Both the position numbers and the translations under genes were made by a program. Below, piece by piece: positions 43,335-51,694 of a stretch of DNA of 64,000 nt (its first letter is position 1; the number at the start of each line of letters is the position of its first letter). Under the pieces are notes generated by a model. That model worked only from the letters and a program-made list of their open reading frames with translations. It did no database searches and had not been told where the DNA came from. The stretch is taken from contig NZ_JASNRA010000015.1 in assembly GCF_030411955.1 (NCBI RefSeq), forward strand, positions 62,001 through 126,000. Direction: 5' to 3'. This DNA is from Massilia sp. YIM B02443 (lineage in GTDB: Bacteria; Pseudomonadota; Gammaproteobacteria; Burkholderiales; Burkholderiaceae_D).

Positions 43335-44141
43335 GTGCGCGCCTTGATGAAAGTCGGTTTCAGCCTGCTGGTGCTGGCCTGCGTGCTGGTCGCGCTCAGC
43401 TACAGCATGCTGCGCGCCAGCGGCACCACCTCGGCCAGCCAGGGACGCCAGGTGGCGCGCGAAGTGCGCACGGTGCCGGACGGCGTCGACGCGGTCGCTC
43501 TCGAAGGGCCGATCGACCTGACCCTGCGCTACGGCCCCACGCCGGCGCTGCAGGTCAGCGGCGAACAGCGCCTGCTCGGCAATGTCGAGGTGACGCAGGA
43601 AGGCCCGGTGCTGCACATCGGCATCCGCGGCATGGTGCTGCGCCACCGCCAGCCGCTCGAAGTCGAGCTGACGCTGCCGGCCTTGAGCGCCGTGACGCTG
43701 ACCGGCAACGGCGACAGCACGGTCAACGGCTTTTCGGGCGAGCGCATCGTGGTGCAGCTGAACGGCTCCGGTTCGGCGCGCTTCAATGGCCGTTTCCGGC
43801 GGGTCGAGGCGGGCGTCAGCGGCAGCGGCGACCTGGACGTGAACGCGGGCGCCGCGGTGGATCGCTTCGAAGCGCGCCTGATGGGGTCCGGCAGCCTGAC
43901 CGTGGTCGGCAACGCGCGCGAGCTCGAAGCCGAATCGTCCGGCTCCGGGCGGCTCGATGCCGAACACCTGCGCGCCGACACCGTGATGCTGAGCCAGACC
44001 GGGTCCGGCGACAGCATCGTGCAGGCGCGCAGCAAGACCAGCATTTCGCTCAGCGGCAGCGGCGATGTGGAAGTGCATGGCAACCCGGGCGAGCGCGGCA
44101 CGAGCCGCACCGGTACCGGCAGCGTCAGCTACGTCGAATGA
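43335..44141 (+). CDS. Exported GIN-domain protein (DUF2807, auto-transporter adhesin head type)
   Basis: A 268-residue protein with an N-terminal signal/anchor helix (about 7-24) and a right-handed beta-helix made of short GSGS-type rungs: LTGNGDST, LNGSGSARFNG, GSGDLDVN, GSGSLTVVG, GSGRLDAE, TGSGDSIV and GSGDVEVHG. Such GIN domains occur in secreted or surface proteins of unknown ligand. GTG at 43335 is taken as the start because AGAGGGA lies 9 bases before it; an ATG at 43347 is an alternative. The operon HAAS-GIN recurs in many bacteria. Confidence 0.85.
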   Translation: MRALMKVGFSLLVLACVLVALSYSMLRASGTTSASQGRQVAREVRTVPDGVDAVALEGPIDLTLRYGPTPALQVSGEQRLLGNVEVTQEGPVLHIGIRGMVLRHRQPLEVELTLPALSAVTLTGNGDSTVNGFSGERIVVQLNGSGSARFNGRFRRVEAGVSGSGDLDVNAGAAVDRFEARLMGSGSLTVVGNARELEAESSGSGRLDAEHLRADTVMLSQTGSGDSIVQARSKTSISLSGSGDVEVHGNPGERGTSRTGTGSVSYVE

Positions 44142-44473
44142 CGATCCATCCAGGCTTCGGCAGCGACCGGCGCTTGCCGGCATCGGGGCGACCTTGCTGG
44201 TGCACCTGGCATTGATCGCCGGATGGCAGATGGCGCGCCAGGCGCCGCCGGCGCACATGGGAAGCGCCCAAAATCGAGGAGCTGGTGAACCAGACCGGCG
44301 ACGGCGCGCGCCGCACGCGCGTCATCACCGGCCGCGGCACCTACTGCATCACCGAACGCTCGCCCGTCACCAGCATCGACATGATCGAAAAGCACGGCAA
44401 GCAGCGCTTCACGAATTGCCCGCAGCATGAGACGCCGGCCAGGCCGCAGGAGTGGCGCACGGCGCGCGATTGA
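44138..44473 (+). pseudogene. Frameshifted remnant of a small membrane-anchored protein
   Basis: Two frames each look coherent but do not join. Frame 1 (to about 44270) reads a hydrophobic anchor (LAGIGATLLVHLALIAGWQMARQ). Frame 2 (from about 44264) reads KIEELVNQTGDGARRTRVITGRG, then TYCITERSPV and KHGKQRFTNCPQH to a stop at 44473. One indel around 44240-44270 would join them. The ATG at 44138 overlaps the GIN stop (ATGA) but is in frame 2 and stops after 25 residues, so a second change is also needed. It may be a decayed gene or a sequencing error. Confidence 0.4.
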
Positions 44474-44593
44474 ACACGTCGAACCACATCCCAGGGCCAG
44501 AACAGAGCTAGCGTGAAAAAGCGCGTACATTCGCGTGTGCTCCCATGCGTATACTCGACGGCTTGCCCGTTCGCAGCGCTACAAGTCCTATCC

Positions 44594-45754
44594 ATGCCCC
44601 GACTTCGCCACCCACTCGCCGCCAGCCTTGTTGCCCTGTGCCTGGCGCTACCTTCCGCAAGTGCCGCGCCGTCGCCGGCCCCGCACGAACGGCGCCACGC
44701 GCTCGAGCGCGATGTGGAAGCGATGCTGCAAGGCCTGGTCTCGCAACAGGATTGGGCTGGCAACGTCGCCATCGTCTATGCCGGCAAACAGATCGTGCGC
44801 GGCGCGTACGGCACAGGCGAGCGTACGTGGCAGATCCCGACCCGGCGCGACGCCGTGTACCGCGTCGGCTCGGTCACCAAGATGTTTACTGCGGTGGCGG
44901 TGCTGCAGCTGGTCCAGTCAGGCCGGTTGTCGCTGGATGCATCGGTGCGCGCGACGCTGCCCGATCTGCCGGCAGAGTTGCAGCCGGTCACGATCCGACA
45001 GCTGTTGAACCACACCAGCGGCATCCCCGAATACATGGCCAGCACCAATTCGTTCCGCAAGCTGGTGCGCGTCGATCGTGAGCCCGGCGCCGTGCTGGCG
45101 CTGGTGCAGGACCAGCCCCTGCGCTTCGTCCCGGGAACCAAATACGATTATTCGAACACGAATTACGTGGCGCTTGGCCTGGTCATCGAAAAGCTAACCG
45201 GCAAACCATACGCGCAAGACGTCGAGGCACGCTTCCTGCAACCGCTCGGCATGCGGCATTCCGGCTACTTCGACTACACCCGGATCGTGCCGTCGCTCGT
45301 TCCCGGCTATCTGCGCGACGACGACGGCAGGTTGCAGAACATGTTCCATATCGCGCCCAGCATGGTGTACGCCGCCGGTAACCTGTATTCGTCGATCGAC
45401 GACCTCTTGACCTGGGATCGGGCATTGCACGACACCGATGCGCTGGGCCTCGACCCGGCGCTCAGGAAGGAGATGTTCCGCAACCAGGGCTTCGGCTACG
45501 GCTTCGGCGCCTTCGTTGACGTCATCGATGGCGAGCCCGCCGCAGGTCACGGCGGCACCCTGCCGGGCTACCAGCTTGGCTACATCCGTTTCATGCGACT
45601 GCCGCTGACGGTGATGGTGCTGACCAACGTGTCGCCGACCGATGTCGACAAGATGGCGTTCGATCTCGCCAGGCTGTTCTTCAAGCACTGCGGCAAGACG
45701 GCGCCAGCCGAACAATGTGGCCTGGCGCCGCTTGAGCGTAGCTCGAAACGTTAG
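44594..45754 (+). CDS. Secreted serine hydrolase of the class C beta-lactamase/DD-peptidase fold
   Basis: A 386-residue exported protein (signal peptide to about residue 25) with the three motifs of the family: Ser93-Val-Thr-Lys96 in GSVTKMFTAVAV, Tyr186-Ser-Asn188 in YSNTNYVALG, and His319-Gly-Gly in GHGGTLPG in place of KTG. This form is common in esterases, D-aminopeptidases and peptidases related to AmpC; a true beta-lactamase usually has KTG. Substrate is open. The start has no clear ribosome site, and the gene stands alone between the frameshifted remnant and the GGDEF gene. Confidence 0.9.
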   Translation: MPRLRHPLAASLVALCLALPSASAAPSPAPHERRHALERDVEAMLQGLVSQQDWAGNVAIVYAGKQIVRGAYGTGERTWQIPTRRDAVYRVGSVTKMFTAVAVLQLVQSGRLSLDASVRATLPDLPAELQPVTIRQLLNHTSGIPEYMASTNSFRKLVRVDREPGAVLALVQDQPLRFVPGTKYDYSNTNYVALGLVIEKLTGKPYAQDVEARFLQPLGMRHSGYFDYTRIVPSLVPGYLRDDDGRLQNMFHIAPSMVYAAGNLYSSIDDLLTWDRALHDTDALGLDPALRKEMFRNQGFGYGFGAFVDVIDGEPAAGHGGTLPGYQLGYIRFMRLPLTVMVLTNVSPTDVDKMAFDLARLFFKHCGKTAPAEQCGLAPLERSSKR

Positions 45755-45855
45755 TCAGTGATGAGGCAACCCGAGCTGAACGCTAACTATTGTTCAGTGC
45801 GTGTCCACTTGTCGGCACTGACACCATGCACGCTCTTTTTCGACGTCGACCCGGG

Positions 45856-47013
45856 TCACGCCGGCGGCGTCCACTCCGCTGCATGGACACGGTTGCGACC
45901 GCTACGCTTAGCGACGTACATCAGCTCATCGGCGTGCGCGATCAGGGCGTGGCCGGCAATGCCTGGCAGGCTGGTCGACAAGCGCGCGCCGACCACGCCG
46001 AAGCTTGCCGTGGCCTGGATGCGAACCTCGCCGTGCAGGCTGCTCGCCGCGGCCTGGTGCGCACGGATGCGCTCCGCCAGCGCTTGCCCCTCGGCCAGGT
46101 CGGTATCACGCAGGATCAACAGGAATTCCTCGCCGCCATAGCGCACCACGGTGTCGATGCCGTCACGGGTCATCGACAGCAGCAGATGGGCAAAGTCCTG
46201 CAGCAGTTTGTCGCCGGCCTGGTGGCCGTGGGTGTCGTTGATCGCCTTGAAACCGTCCAGGTCGCAGACGACGATGGTCAGCGCCGAGCGCTGTCGCCGG
46301 GCGCGATCGATCTCCTGCTCGAGCAGGCCCGCGTTCAGGTGACGCCGGTTGAAGGCGCCGGTGAGGGGATCGCGTACCGAGTGGTCGATCAGGATTTGCT
46401 GGGTCCAGTAATGCCGGCGCGACAAACAGGCGTCGCGGCGTGCGGCAATGGCGCCGAACAGGTTCGCGAGCATCAGGAGCATGGTCATGGTCGACAGCTG
46501 GCGCGGGCTGGCCATGTCGAAGACGTGCACCAGCGCCAGGAAGGCAGCGCTGGCGCTGAGGGCAATCGTCGTCGCGGTCACCAGCCGGTTCGGAATGAAC
46601 AGGTACACGATGATGAGCATGATGGCCATCGACATGCCGTGCAGTAGCAGATCGCCCCGGAAATACGCGATCAGCAAAAACGTCAACATCGTGAGGCTGG
46701 TGAATGCGGTCGCGGCGCGGTAGGCGGTATGGGCTGGATTGGTGCTCCGGCGCGTGAGCACGATGCCCGTCAACGCCACGACTGCGATGGCCAGGCGCGC
46801 TGCGAACAGTGTCAGTGTCGCGCTGCCATAACCGAGATGGGCCGCATCGGCCAGCGCGAACGCCAGAAAAAACAGGGCGCAGAATGCGAGCGACCGGGCC
46901 GACTCGTGCTGGATCGCGCTGCCCTGCTCGCGCAGGAAGGCAGATTCGATGGTGGCCGATGCAAATTCACCGTTCCAGCGCGTGACAGCACCGGGAGACT
47001 GCAGCTTGGACAT
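45856..47013 (-). CDS. Membrane-bound diguanylate cyclase (GGDEF domain)
   Basis: A 385-residue protein with six transmembrane helices (about 40-60, 66-90, 104-124, 128-148, 152-172 and 180-198) and a C-terminal GGDEF domain (about 215-375). The active-site motif is RYGGEEF near residue 292, with DGFKAINDTHGHQAGD before it, so cyclic di-GMP synthesis is likely. The inhibitory I-site RxxD is not canonical: the residues before the loop read TRDGIDTVV, with the Arg one position too far from the Asp. The membrane part is probably a sensor; its signal is unknown. Confidence 0.92.
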   Translation of the reverse strand: MSKLQSPGAVTRWNGEFASATIESAFLREQGSAIQHESARSLAFCALFFLAFALADAAHLGYGSATLTLFAARLAIAVVALTGIVLTRRSTNPAHTAYRAATAFTSLTMLTFLLIAYFRGDLLLHGMSMAIMLIIVYLFIPNRLVTATTIALSASAAFLALVHVFDMASPRQLSTMTMLLMLANLFGAIAARRDACLSRRHYWTQQILIDHSVRDPLTGAFNRRHLNAGLLEQEIDRARRQRSALTIVVCDLDGFKAINDTHGHQAGDKLLQDFAHLLLSMTRDGIDTVVRYGGEEFLLILRDTDLAEGQALAERIRAHQAAASSLHGEVRIQATASFGVVGARLSTSLPGIAGHALIAHADELMYVAKRSGRNRVHAAEWTPPA

Positions 47014-47187
47014 GGAAGGGTTCGTCGGACGAAAACGAGCCAGACTGTAGCGACTTATTGCATTGATGTAAAGAATTCATGCAAAAATGGTCGTATTCAT
47101 CGCCGATGCGGGAGGGTGGAAATGCGCACCGCGCTCGATAGTGGGCTGCCCGGCGCTGGATACCGAACCTTCTCCACGACCAGGCTG

Positions 47188-48444
47188 TCAATGATCTGGC
47201 GCGCAAGCGCGCAGCCAGTCGAGCGCCGCGGCTCCGCTGGCGCGCCCGCTGGCGAAGCACGCCGTCAGCAGATAGCCGCCGGTCGGCGCCTCCCAATCGA
47301 CCATCTCGCCCGCCACGAAAGTACCGGGCAGCGCGCGCAGCATGGCCCCATCATCGGCCAGCGCTTCGAACCGCACCCCGCCGGCGCTGCTGATCGCTTC
47401 GTCGATCGGGCGCGTGCGCAGTAGTTTCACCGGCAGCCGTTTGATCGCAGCAGCCAGGCGCGCCGGGTCGGCATAATCGTCGCGGCTCAGGCATTCATGC
47501 AGCAGCCCCGCCTTGACGCCCTTGATCCCGAGCCGGCTTTGCAGGTGGCTCGATATCGAGCGCGAGCCGCGCGGCCGGGTCACTTCGGCCTCGACCCGCT
47601 CCGCGCTCAGGTCCGGCGCCAGGTCGAGCCAGACGGTGGCGTTGCCGTCGCGAGCGATCGCGTCGCGCAGCGGCGCCGACAGCGCGTACACCAGGCTGCC
47701 CTCGATGCCGCTCTGCGTGACCACGAACTGCCCCTTGCGCCACGCCAGCTGCCCATCCTGCGCGCGCCAGCCCAGCGCCACCGTGATCAACGGCTCGCCC
47801 GCATAACGGCTGCTGAAATGCTCGCTCCAGTCGGCATCGAAGCCGCAATTGGCGGGAACCAGCGGCGCCACGTCGACGCCGTGCTCCCGCAACAGCGGCG
47901 CCCATGCCCCGTCCGAGCCGAGCCGCGCCCAGCTGGCGCCGCCCAGAGCGAGGATGGTGGCGTCGGCGTCCACCTGCACATCACCGTCCGGCGACGACAG
48001 CAGCAGACGACCGTCGCGCCAGCCCAGCCAGCGATGCCGCATGTGAAAGCGCACGCCGCCTTCGCGCAGCCGGTGCAGCCAGGCGCGCAGCAGCGGCGCC
48101 GCCTTCATCTCGAGCGGGAACACGCGGCCCGAGCTGCCGACAAAGGTGTCGATCCCGAGCTCGTGGATCCAGGCGCGCACCGCATCGGCGTCGAAGTCTT
48201 CGAGCCAGCGCGCCACCTGTTCGCGGCGCGGGCCGTAGCGGGCGACGAAGTCGGGATACGGTTCCGAGTGCGTGATGTTCATGCCGCCCTTCCCGGCCAG
48301 CAGGAATTTGCGGCCGACGCTGGCCATGGCGTCGTAGACGTCGACCTGCACGCCGGCTGCCGCCAGCACCTCGGCCGCCATCAGCCCGGCGGGACCGCCG
48401 CCGATGACGGCGACGCGAAATGCAGGTGGATGGGGCTGGTTCAT
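47188..48444 (-). CDS. NAD(P)/FAD-dependent oxidoreductase, BaiN/HI0933-like flavoprotein
   Basis: A 418-residue protein of the HI0933/YhiN family, class TIGR03862 (PP_4765 type). FAD-binding motifs are VAVIGGGPAGLMAAEVLAAAGV near the start, KFLLAGKGGMNITHSEP, and ALGGASWARLGSDG; a C-terminal GTFVAGEMVDWEAPTGGYLLTACFASGRASG closes the FAD site. The known members reduce double bonds (BaiN in bile acids), but the substrate here is unknown. The ATG at 48444 is chosen because the Rossmann motif starts soon after; a 28-residue upstream extension covers the operator region of the divergent operon. Confidence 0.88.
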   Translation of the reverse strand: MNQPHPPAFRVAVIGGGPAGLMAAEVLAAAGVQVDVYDAMASVGRKFLLAGKGGMNITHSEPYPDFVARYGPRREQVARWLEDFDADAVRAWIHELGIDTFVGSSGRVFPLEMKAAPLLRAWLHRLREGGVRFHMRHRWLGWRDGRLLLSSPDGDVQVDADATILALGGASWARLGSDGAWAPLLREHGVDVAPLVPANCGFDADWSEHFSSRYAGEPLITVALGWRAQDGQLAWRKGQFVVTQSGIEGSLVYALSAPLRDAIARDGNATVWLDLAPDLSAERVEAEVTRPRGSRSISSHLQSRLGIKGVKAGLLHECLSRDDYADPARLAAAIKRLPVKLLRTRPIDEAISSAGGVRFEALADDGAMLRALPGTFVAGEMVDWEAPTGGYLLTACFASGRASGAAALDWLRACAPDH

Positions 48445-48510
48445 GGCGGACTCGGACAGGTTGATCGAACAGGGTCCGCATTGTAGTCGAGATCGGAGCC
48501 AGGATGCCAT

Positions 48511-48566
48511 GTAAAGGATGCTTGACATCGGCCGACAGCGCGCCTACGATGTAAAGCATCCTTTAC
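48511..48566 (+). promoter_or_regulatory. Promoter with flanking 20-bp inverted repeat (operator pair) of the XRE/hydrolase cassette
   Basis: The left arm (48511-48530, GTAAAGGATGCTTGACATCG) and right arm (48547-48566, CGATGTAAAGCATCCTTTAC) are reverse complements at 19 of 20 positions, with 16 bp between. The arms contain their own half-sites (GTAAAG and CTTTAC). A promoter lies on them: TTGACA at 48522-48527 is inside the left arm, the spacer is 17 bp, and TACGAT at 48545-48550 runs into the right arm. A protein bound to both would block RNA polymerase. The obvious candidate is the XRE regulator at 49005. BaiN starts 67 bp to the left on the other strand. Confidence 0.75.
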
Positions 48567-48584
48567 TTGCAGAGAGAGCACACC

Positions 48585-48983
48585 ATGACCAGGAACGCGC
48601 ACGAAAAACGGGTCGGCAACCTTTACCTTCGCGAGCTGGGCATTGCGCTGCTGACCTACACGGTCTTGCTGGTAGCGGCGATCCGCCTCGGCCGGCCAAT
48701 GGAAGAAGGCCTGCTGCGCACCGCCTTCCTGCTCTCGCCGATGATCGGCTTCGGCCTGATGCTGTGGGCGATCGCGCGCCACCTGAACCGGGTCGACGAA
48801 TACCTGCGCATGTTCCTGCTCGAGTCGTTCGCGCTGGCGGCCGGCATCACCGCTGGCCTGACTTTCACCTATGGCTTCCTCGAGACCGCGGGCTACCCGA
48901 AGTTGTCGATGTTCTCGGTATGGATGGTCCTGTGCAGCGCCACAATGCTGGTGTGTCTGGTACGTTCACTGCGCAACCGCTGA
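48585..48983 (+). CDS. Four-helix membrane protein, function unknown (first gene of the XRE cassette)
   Basis: A 132-residue protein with four hydrophobic helices (about residues 18-37, 47-68, 83-103 and 110-127) and little soluble part. A purine-rich AGAGAGAG precedes the ATG. The pairing of a small membrane protein of this form with a short XRE regulator is frequent in bacteria, often as a two-gene unit (inference from family knowledge). Here the XRE gene begins 21 bp downstream. No enzyme motif is seen. Confidence 0.7.
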   Translation: MTRNAHEKRVGNLYLRELGIALLTYTVLLVAAIRLGRPMEEGLLRTAFLLSPMIGFGLMLWAIARHLNRVDEYLRMFLLESFALAAGITAGLTFTYGFLETAGYPKLSMFSVWMVLCSATMLVCLVRSLRNR

Positions 48984-49004
48984 CGCATTGATCGCCACCG
49001 CACC

Positions 49005-49208
49005 ATGAAGAACCGCATCCGCGAACTGCGCGCCGAGCAGGGCTGGAGCCAGGCCGACCTGGCCGAGCGCCTCGACGTGTCGCGCCAGAGCGTCAACGCG
49101 ATCGAGACCGGGCGCTATGATCCCAGCCTGCCGCTCGCTTTTACGATATCCCGGCTGTTCGGCCTGCCGGTCGAAGCCATCTTTTCACCTGATCAGGAGT
49201 CCGCATGA
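49005..49208 (+). CDS. Short XRE-family transcriptional regulator
   Basis: A 67-residue protein that is nearly all HTH_3 domain (about 4-58): IRELRAEQGWSQADLAERLDVSRQSVNAIETGRYDPSLPLAFTISRLFG. The second and third helices carry the usual Q-x-x-L-A and V-S-R-Q-S-V-N pattern. No ligand-binding part is present, so control is probably by DNA occupancy or by contact with the membrane partner. The stop overlaps the hydrolase start by 4 bases (ATGA). The best candidate operators are the arms of the inverted repeat upstream at 48511-48566. Confidence 0.93.
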   Translation: MKNRIRELRAEQGWSQADLAERLDVSRQSVNAIETGRYDPSLPLAFTISRLFGLPVEAIFSPDQESA

Positions 49209-50158
49209 GAACTTCCCTGTTGCTTGCCCTGGCGCTCGGCGCCGCCACCGCGCCCGTCCTGGCCCAGACGCCAGCTAACTCAGCCCCGGCCCCAACCACG
49301 GCCGCCAGCAGCCGCTACGCCGCCTACATCGCGCCGGCCGAGCGCTTCGAATCCGGCACGCTGCTGGTCGAGCGTCACGGCTCGCGCGGCCGTCCGCTGG
49401 TGCTGATCCCAGGCCTGGCCAGCGGCCCGTGGGTATGGCAGCAGACCATCCAGCAGTTCAAGGACGAGTATACGATCTATGTCGTCACCCTGCCCGGCTT
49501 CGACGGCCGCCCGGCCCCGACCGGCGCGCCGATCGAGGGCGCCCGCGCCGCGTTGCGTGACCTGATCGCACAGCGCAAGCTGAACAAGCCGGTGCTGGTC
49601 GGCCACAGCCTGGGCGGCACGCTGGCGCTGGCCGTGGCTGCCGACCTGGGCGCGCGCGTCGGCGGGGTGGTCGCCATCGACGGCCTGCCGGTGTTCCCCG
49701 GCACCGAGAACATGCCGCCCGAGCAGCGCCCGCAGGCGGCGGTCAACGTGCGCACCCGCATGGCGCAAGGCCGGCCGGACGCCTACGCCGACGAACAGCG
49801 CCAGTACATGCGCGGCCAGGGCGTGCTCGACATCGGCAAGGCCGACGCCATCACCCCGCTGCTGCTGCGCAGCGACCGCGAGGCGGTCGGCGCCTACGTG
49901 GCGGATTTGCTGGCGCTCGACCTGCGGCCGGAACTGGGCAAGATCAGCGCGCCGGTGCTGGTGATCGCGCCGTATTACGAGTACGATGCGATGCAGGATG
50001 GGCTGAACATGGCGGCCAAGGTCGAACACTACCGCAGCCTGCTGGAGGGCGCGCCCTCGGTCGAGGTGGCGCCGATCTCGCCGGCGCGCCACTTCGTCAT
50101 GATCGACCAGCCGCTGGCGCTGGCCGGGCAGCTGAAACGCTTCCTCGACCGCAAATAA
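49205..50158 (+). CDS. Exported alpha/beta hydrolase
   Basis: A 317-residue protein with a signal peptide (cut at about residue 21, VLAQTP) and an alpha/beta-hydrolase fold (about 45-315). The nucleophile is Ser135 in GHSLGG, the oxyanion segment is LIPGLASGPWVW, and the likely His is His296 in SPARHFVM; the acid is probably the Asp in VAIDGLPVF or later. The substrate is unknown, and there is no lid domain of obvious type. It is translationally coupled to the XRE gene, and a small membrane protein follows by 26 bp. Confidence 0.9.
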   Translation: MRTSLLLALALGAATAPVLAQTPANSAPAPTTAASSRYAAYIAPAERFESGTLLVERHGSRGRPLVLIPGLASGPWVWQQTIQQFKDEYTIYVVTLPGFDGRPAPTGAPIEGARAALRDLIAQRKLNKPVLVGHSLGGTLALAVAADLGARVGGVVAIDGLPVFPGTENMPPEQRPQAAVNVRTRMAQGRPDAYADEQRQYMRGQGVLDIGKADAITPLLLRSDREAVGAYVADLLALDLRPELGKISAPVLVIAPYYEYDAMQDGLNMAAKVEHYRSLLEGAPSVEVAPISPARHFVMIDQPLALAGQLKRFLDRK

Positions 50159-50184
50159 GAAAGTAACACCGACAAGGAGACGCC

Positions 50185-50406
50185 ATGCCTTCGCTCTCGC
50201 ACTGGATCGGCCAGTACCTGCTGGCCGCGCTGACCATGTTCGGCCTGCTCGCCGCGATCGACCTGATGCGCGGCGACAGCCTGGCCGCCACCTGGCTGCC
50301 GACACTGGCCTGGTCGGCGCTGGCCGCCGCCTTCTTCATCGGCGCGCGCTGGCGCCAGGCCAGCCGCGGCGCCGCCTGCGCCCTGTGCAAGGACGAACAG
50401 GCGTAA
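50185..50406 (+). CDS. Small two-helix membrane protein, function unknown
   Basis: A 73-residue protein with two hydrophobic helices (about residues 9-26 and 36-54) and a basic, Cys-containing tail (RWRQASRG...CALCKDEQA with a CxxC pair). A strong ribosome site, AAGGAGA, lies 5-6 bases before the ATG. It closes the cassette that begins at 48585. No family is recognised. Confidence 0.7.
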   Translation: MPSLSHWIGQYLLAALTMFGLLAAIDLMRGDSLAATWLPTLAWSALAAAFFIGARWRQASRGAACALCKDEQA

Positions 50407-50514
50407 GTCTCCACCCCATCCATCCTCCAGGATCGCGCGCGGCGCATTTCGGCAGACTGCCGGCCTGCGCCGCGCTGGCATGTTCATGCCTTTGTCATAC
50501 CTGCAATATTCCGC

Positions 50515-50542
50515 TTGACTTCGGATGTGACAGGCATATTCT
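50515..50542 (+). promoter_or_regulatory. Candidate promoter of the TRAP binding-protein gene
   Basis: TTGACT at 50515-50520 and TATTCT at 50537-50542 with a 16-bp spacer give a sigma-70-like pair. The gene starts 85 bp later, and the 214-bp gap before it holds no other open frame. Confidence 0.35.
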
Positions 50543-50626
50543 TGTACGGGCCACGAACGATGGCCGCCCGCATGACGAGGAAGCCACGATTCACAGGCAG
50601 TCCGTTAAACATCTTGGAGGATGTGT

Positions 50627-51667
50627 ATGTCGGTACATAATAAATCAGCGATGACCCGCAGGACATTGCTGGGCGCAATCGCGACCAGTCCGCTCTGGCT
50701 GCAGCAGGCCCAGGCCCAACCCAATAATCTCAAGATCTCGCACCAGTTTCCCGCAGGCAGCATCAACCTCGGCGATTTCCGCGACCGCCTGAGCCGCAAG
50801 TTCGCGGCCGAAGTCGAGAAGCGCACGCGCGGCGGACTGAAGTTCTCGATCTATGCCGGGTCGAGCCTGATGCAACCCAACGCCCAGTTCACGGCGCTGC
50901 GCAACGGCTCGCTCGACATGGCGCTGGTGCCGCTCTCGTACGCCGGCGCCCAGGCGCCGGAAGCCAACATCGGCCTGATGCCGGCGCTGGTGACGTCCTA
51001 CCAGCAGGGCCACGGCTGGAAGAACGCGCCGGTCGGGCGCGAGCTGTCGCGCATCCTGGCCGAGCAAGGCATGGTCATCGTCAGCTGGATCTGGCAGGCC
51101 GGCGGCGTCGCTTCGCGCGGCGCGCCGATCGTCAATCCGGAAGATGCGCGCGGCCTGAAGGTGCGCGGCGGCTCGCACGAGATGGACCTGCTGCTGCGCG
51201 ACGCCGGCGCCACCGTGGTCAGCATGCCGTCCAACGAAATCCACGCCGCCATGCGCAGCGGCGCGCTGGATGCAGCCTTGACCTCATCGACCTCGCTGAT
51301 CTCGTTCCGCCTGCAAGAAACGGCGCGCTCCCTGACGACGGCGCGCGGCGGCTCGTACTGGTTCATGTTCGAGCCGCTCCTGATGTCGCGCACCGTGTTC
51401 GAGCGGCTGCCGAAGTCGCAGCGCGAGGCGGTGCTGGCGGTCGGCGGCGAGCTGGAACAATTCGCGATGGAAGCGGCGCGCATGGACGACGCGGCGGTGG
51501 CCTCGGTGTATCGCGGCGTCGGCGCCAAGGTGGTCGACCTGGACGCGCAGGCATTGCGCCGCTGGCAGGAAGTGGCGCGCAATACGGCGTGGAAGGAGTT
51601 CGGGGAGCGCAACGGGAATTGCGCCAAGCTGCTGTCGCTGGCGGAGCAGTCGATCGCGAAGTTGTGA
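50627..51667 (+). CDS. TRAP transporter substrate-binding protein, DctP family
   Basis: A 346-residue periplasmic binding protein for small carboxylates. It begins with MTRRTLLGAIATS, a possible Tat-type signal (RR) or Sec signal, and has the family's NLKISHQFPAGSINLGDFRDRLSRKFA and EDARGLKVRGGSHEMDLLLRDAGATVVSMPSNEIHAAMRSGALDAALT. The ATG at 50627 has GGAGG 6 bases upstream; an ATG at 50621 is too near. No DctQ or DctM membrane genes are adjacent, so it must work with a transporter encoded elsewhere or as an extracytoplasmic sensor part. The ligand is unknown. Confidence 0.9.
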   Translation: MSVHNKSAMTRRTLLGAIATSPLWLQQAQAQPNNLKISHQFPAGSINLGDFRDRLSRKFAAEVEKRTRGGLKFSIYAGSSLMQPNAQFTALRNGSLDMALVPLSYAGAQAPEANIGLMPALVTSYQQGHGWKNAPVGRELSRILAEQGMVIVSWIWQAGGVASRGAPIVNPEDARGLKVRGGSHEMDLLLRDAGATVVSMPSNEIHAAMRSGALDAALTSSTSLISFRLQETARSLTTARGGSYWFMFEPLLMSRTVFERLPKSQREAVLAVGGELEQFAMEAARMDDAAVASVYRGVGAKVVDLDAQALRRWQEVARNTAWKEFGERNGNCAKLLSLAEQSIAKL

Positions 51668-51694
51668 TCGCGGATGCGCGGGTTGCTTGGCGCA

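Noticed and set aside
44065..44430. 121-codon frame as an intact gene
   Set aside because: Its start is inside the GIN gene, and the second half turns into an Arg/His-rich mirror-like frame while coherent protein continues in the other frame.
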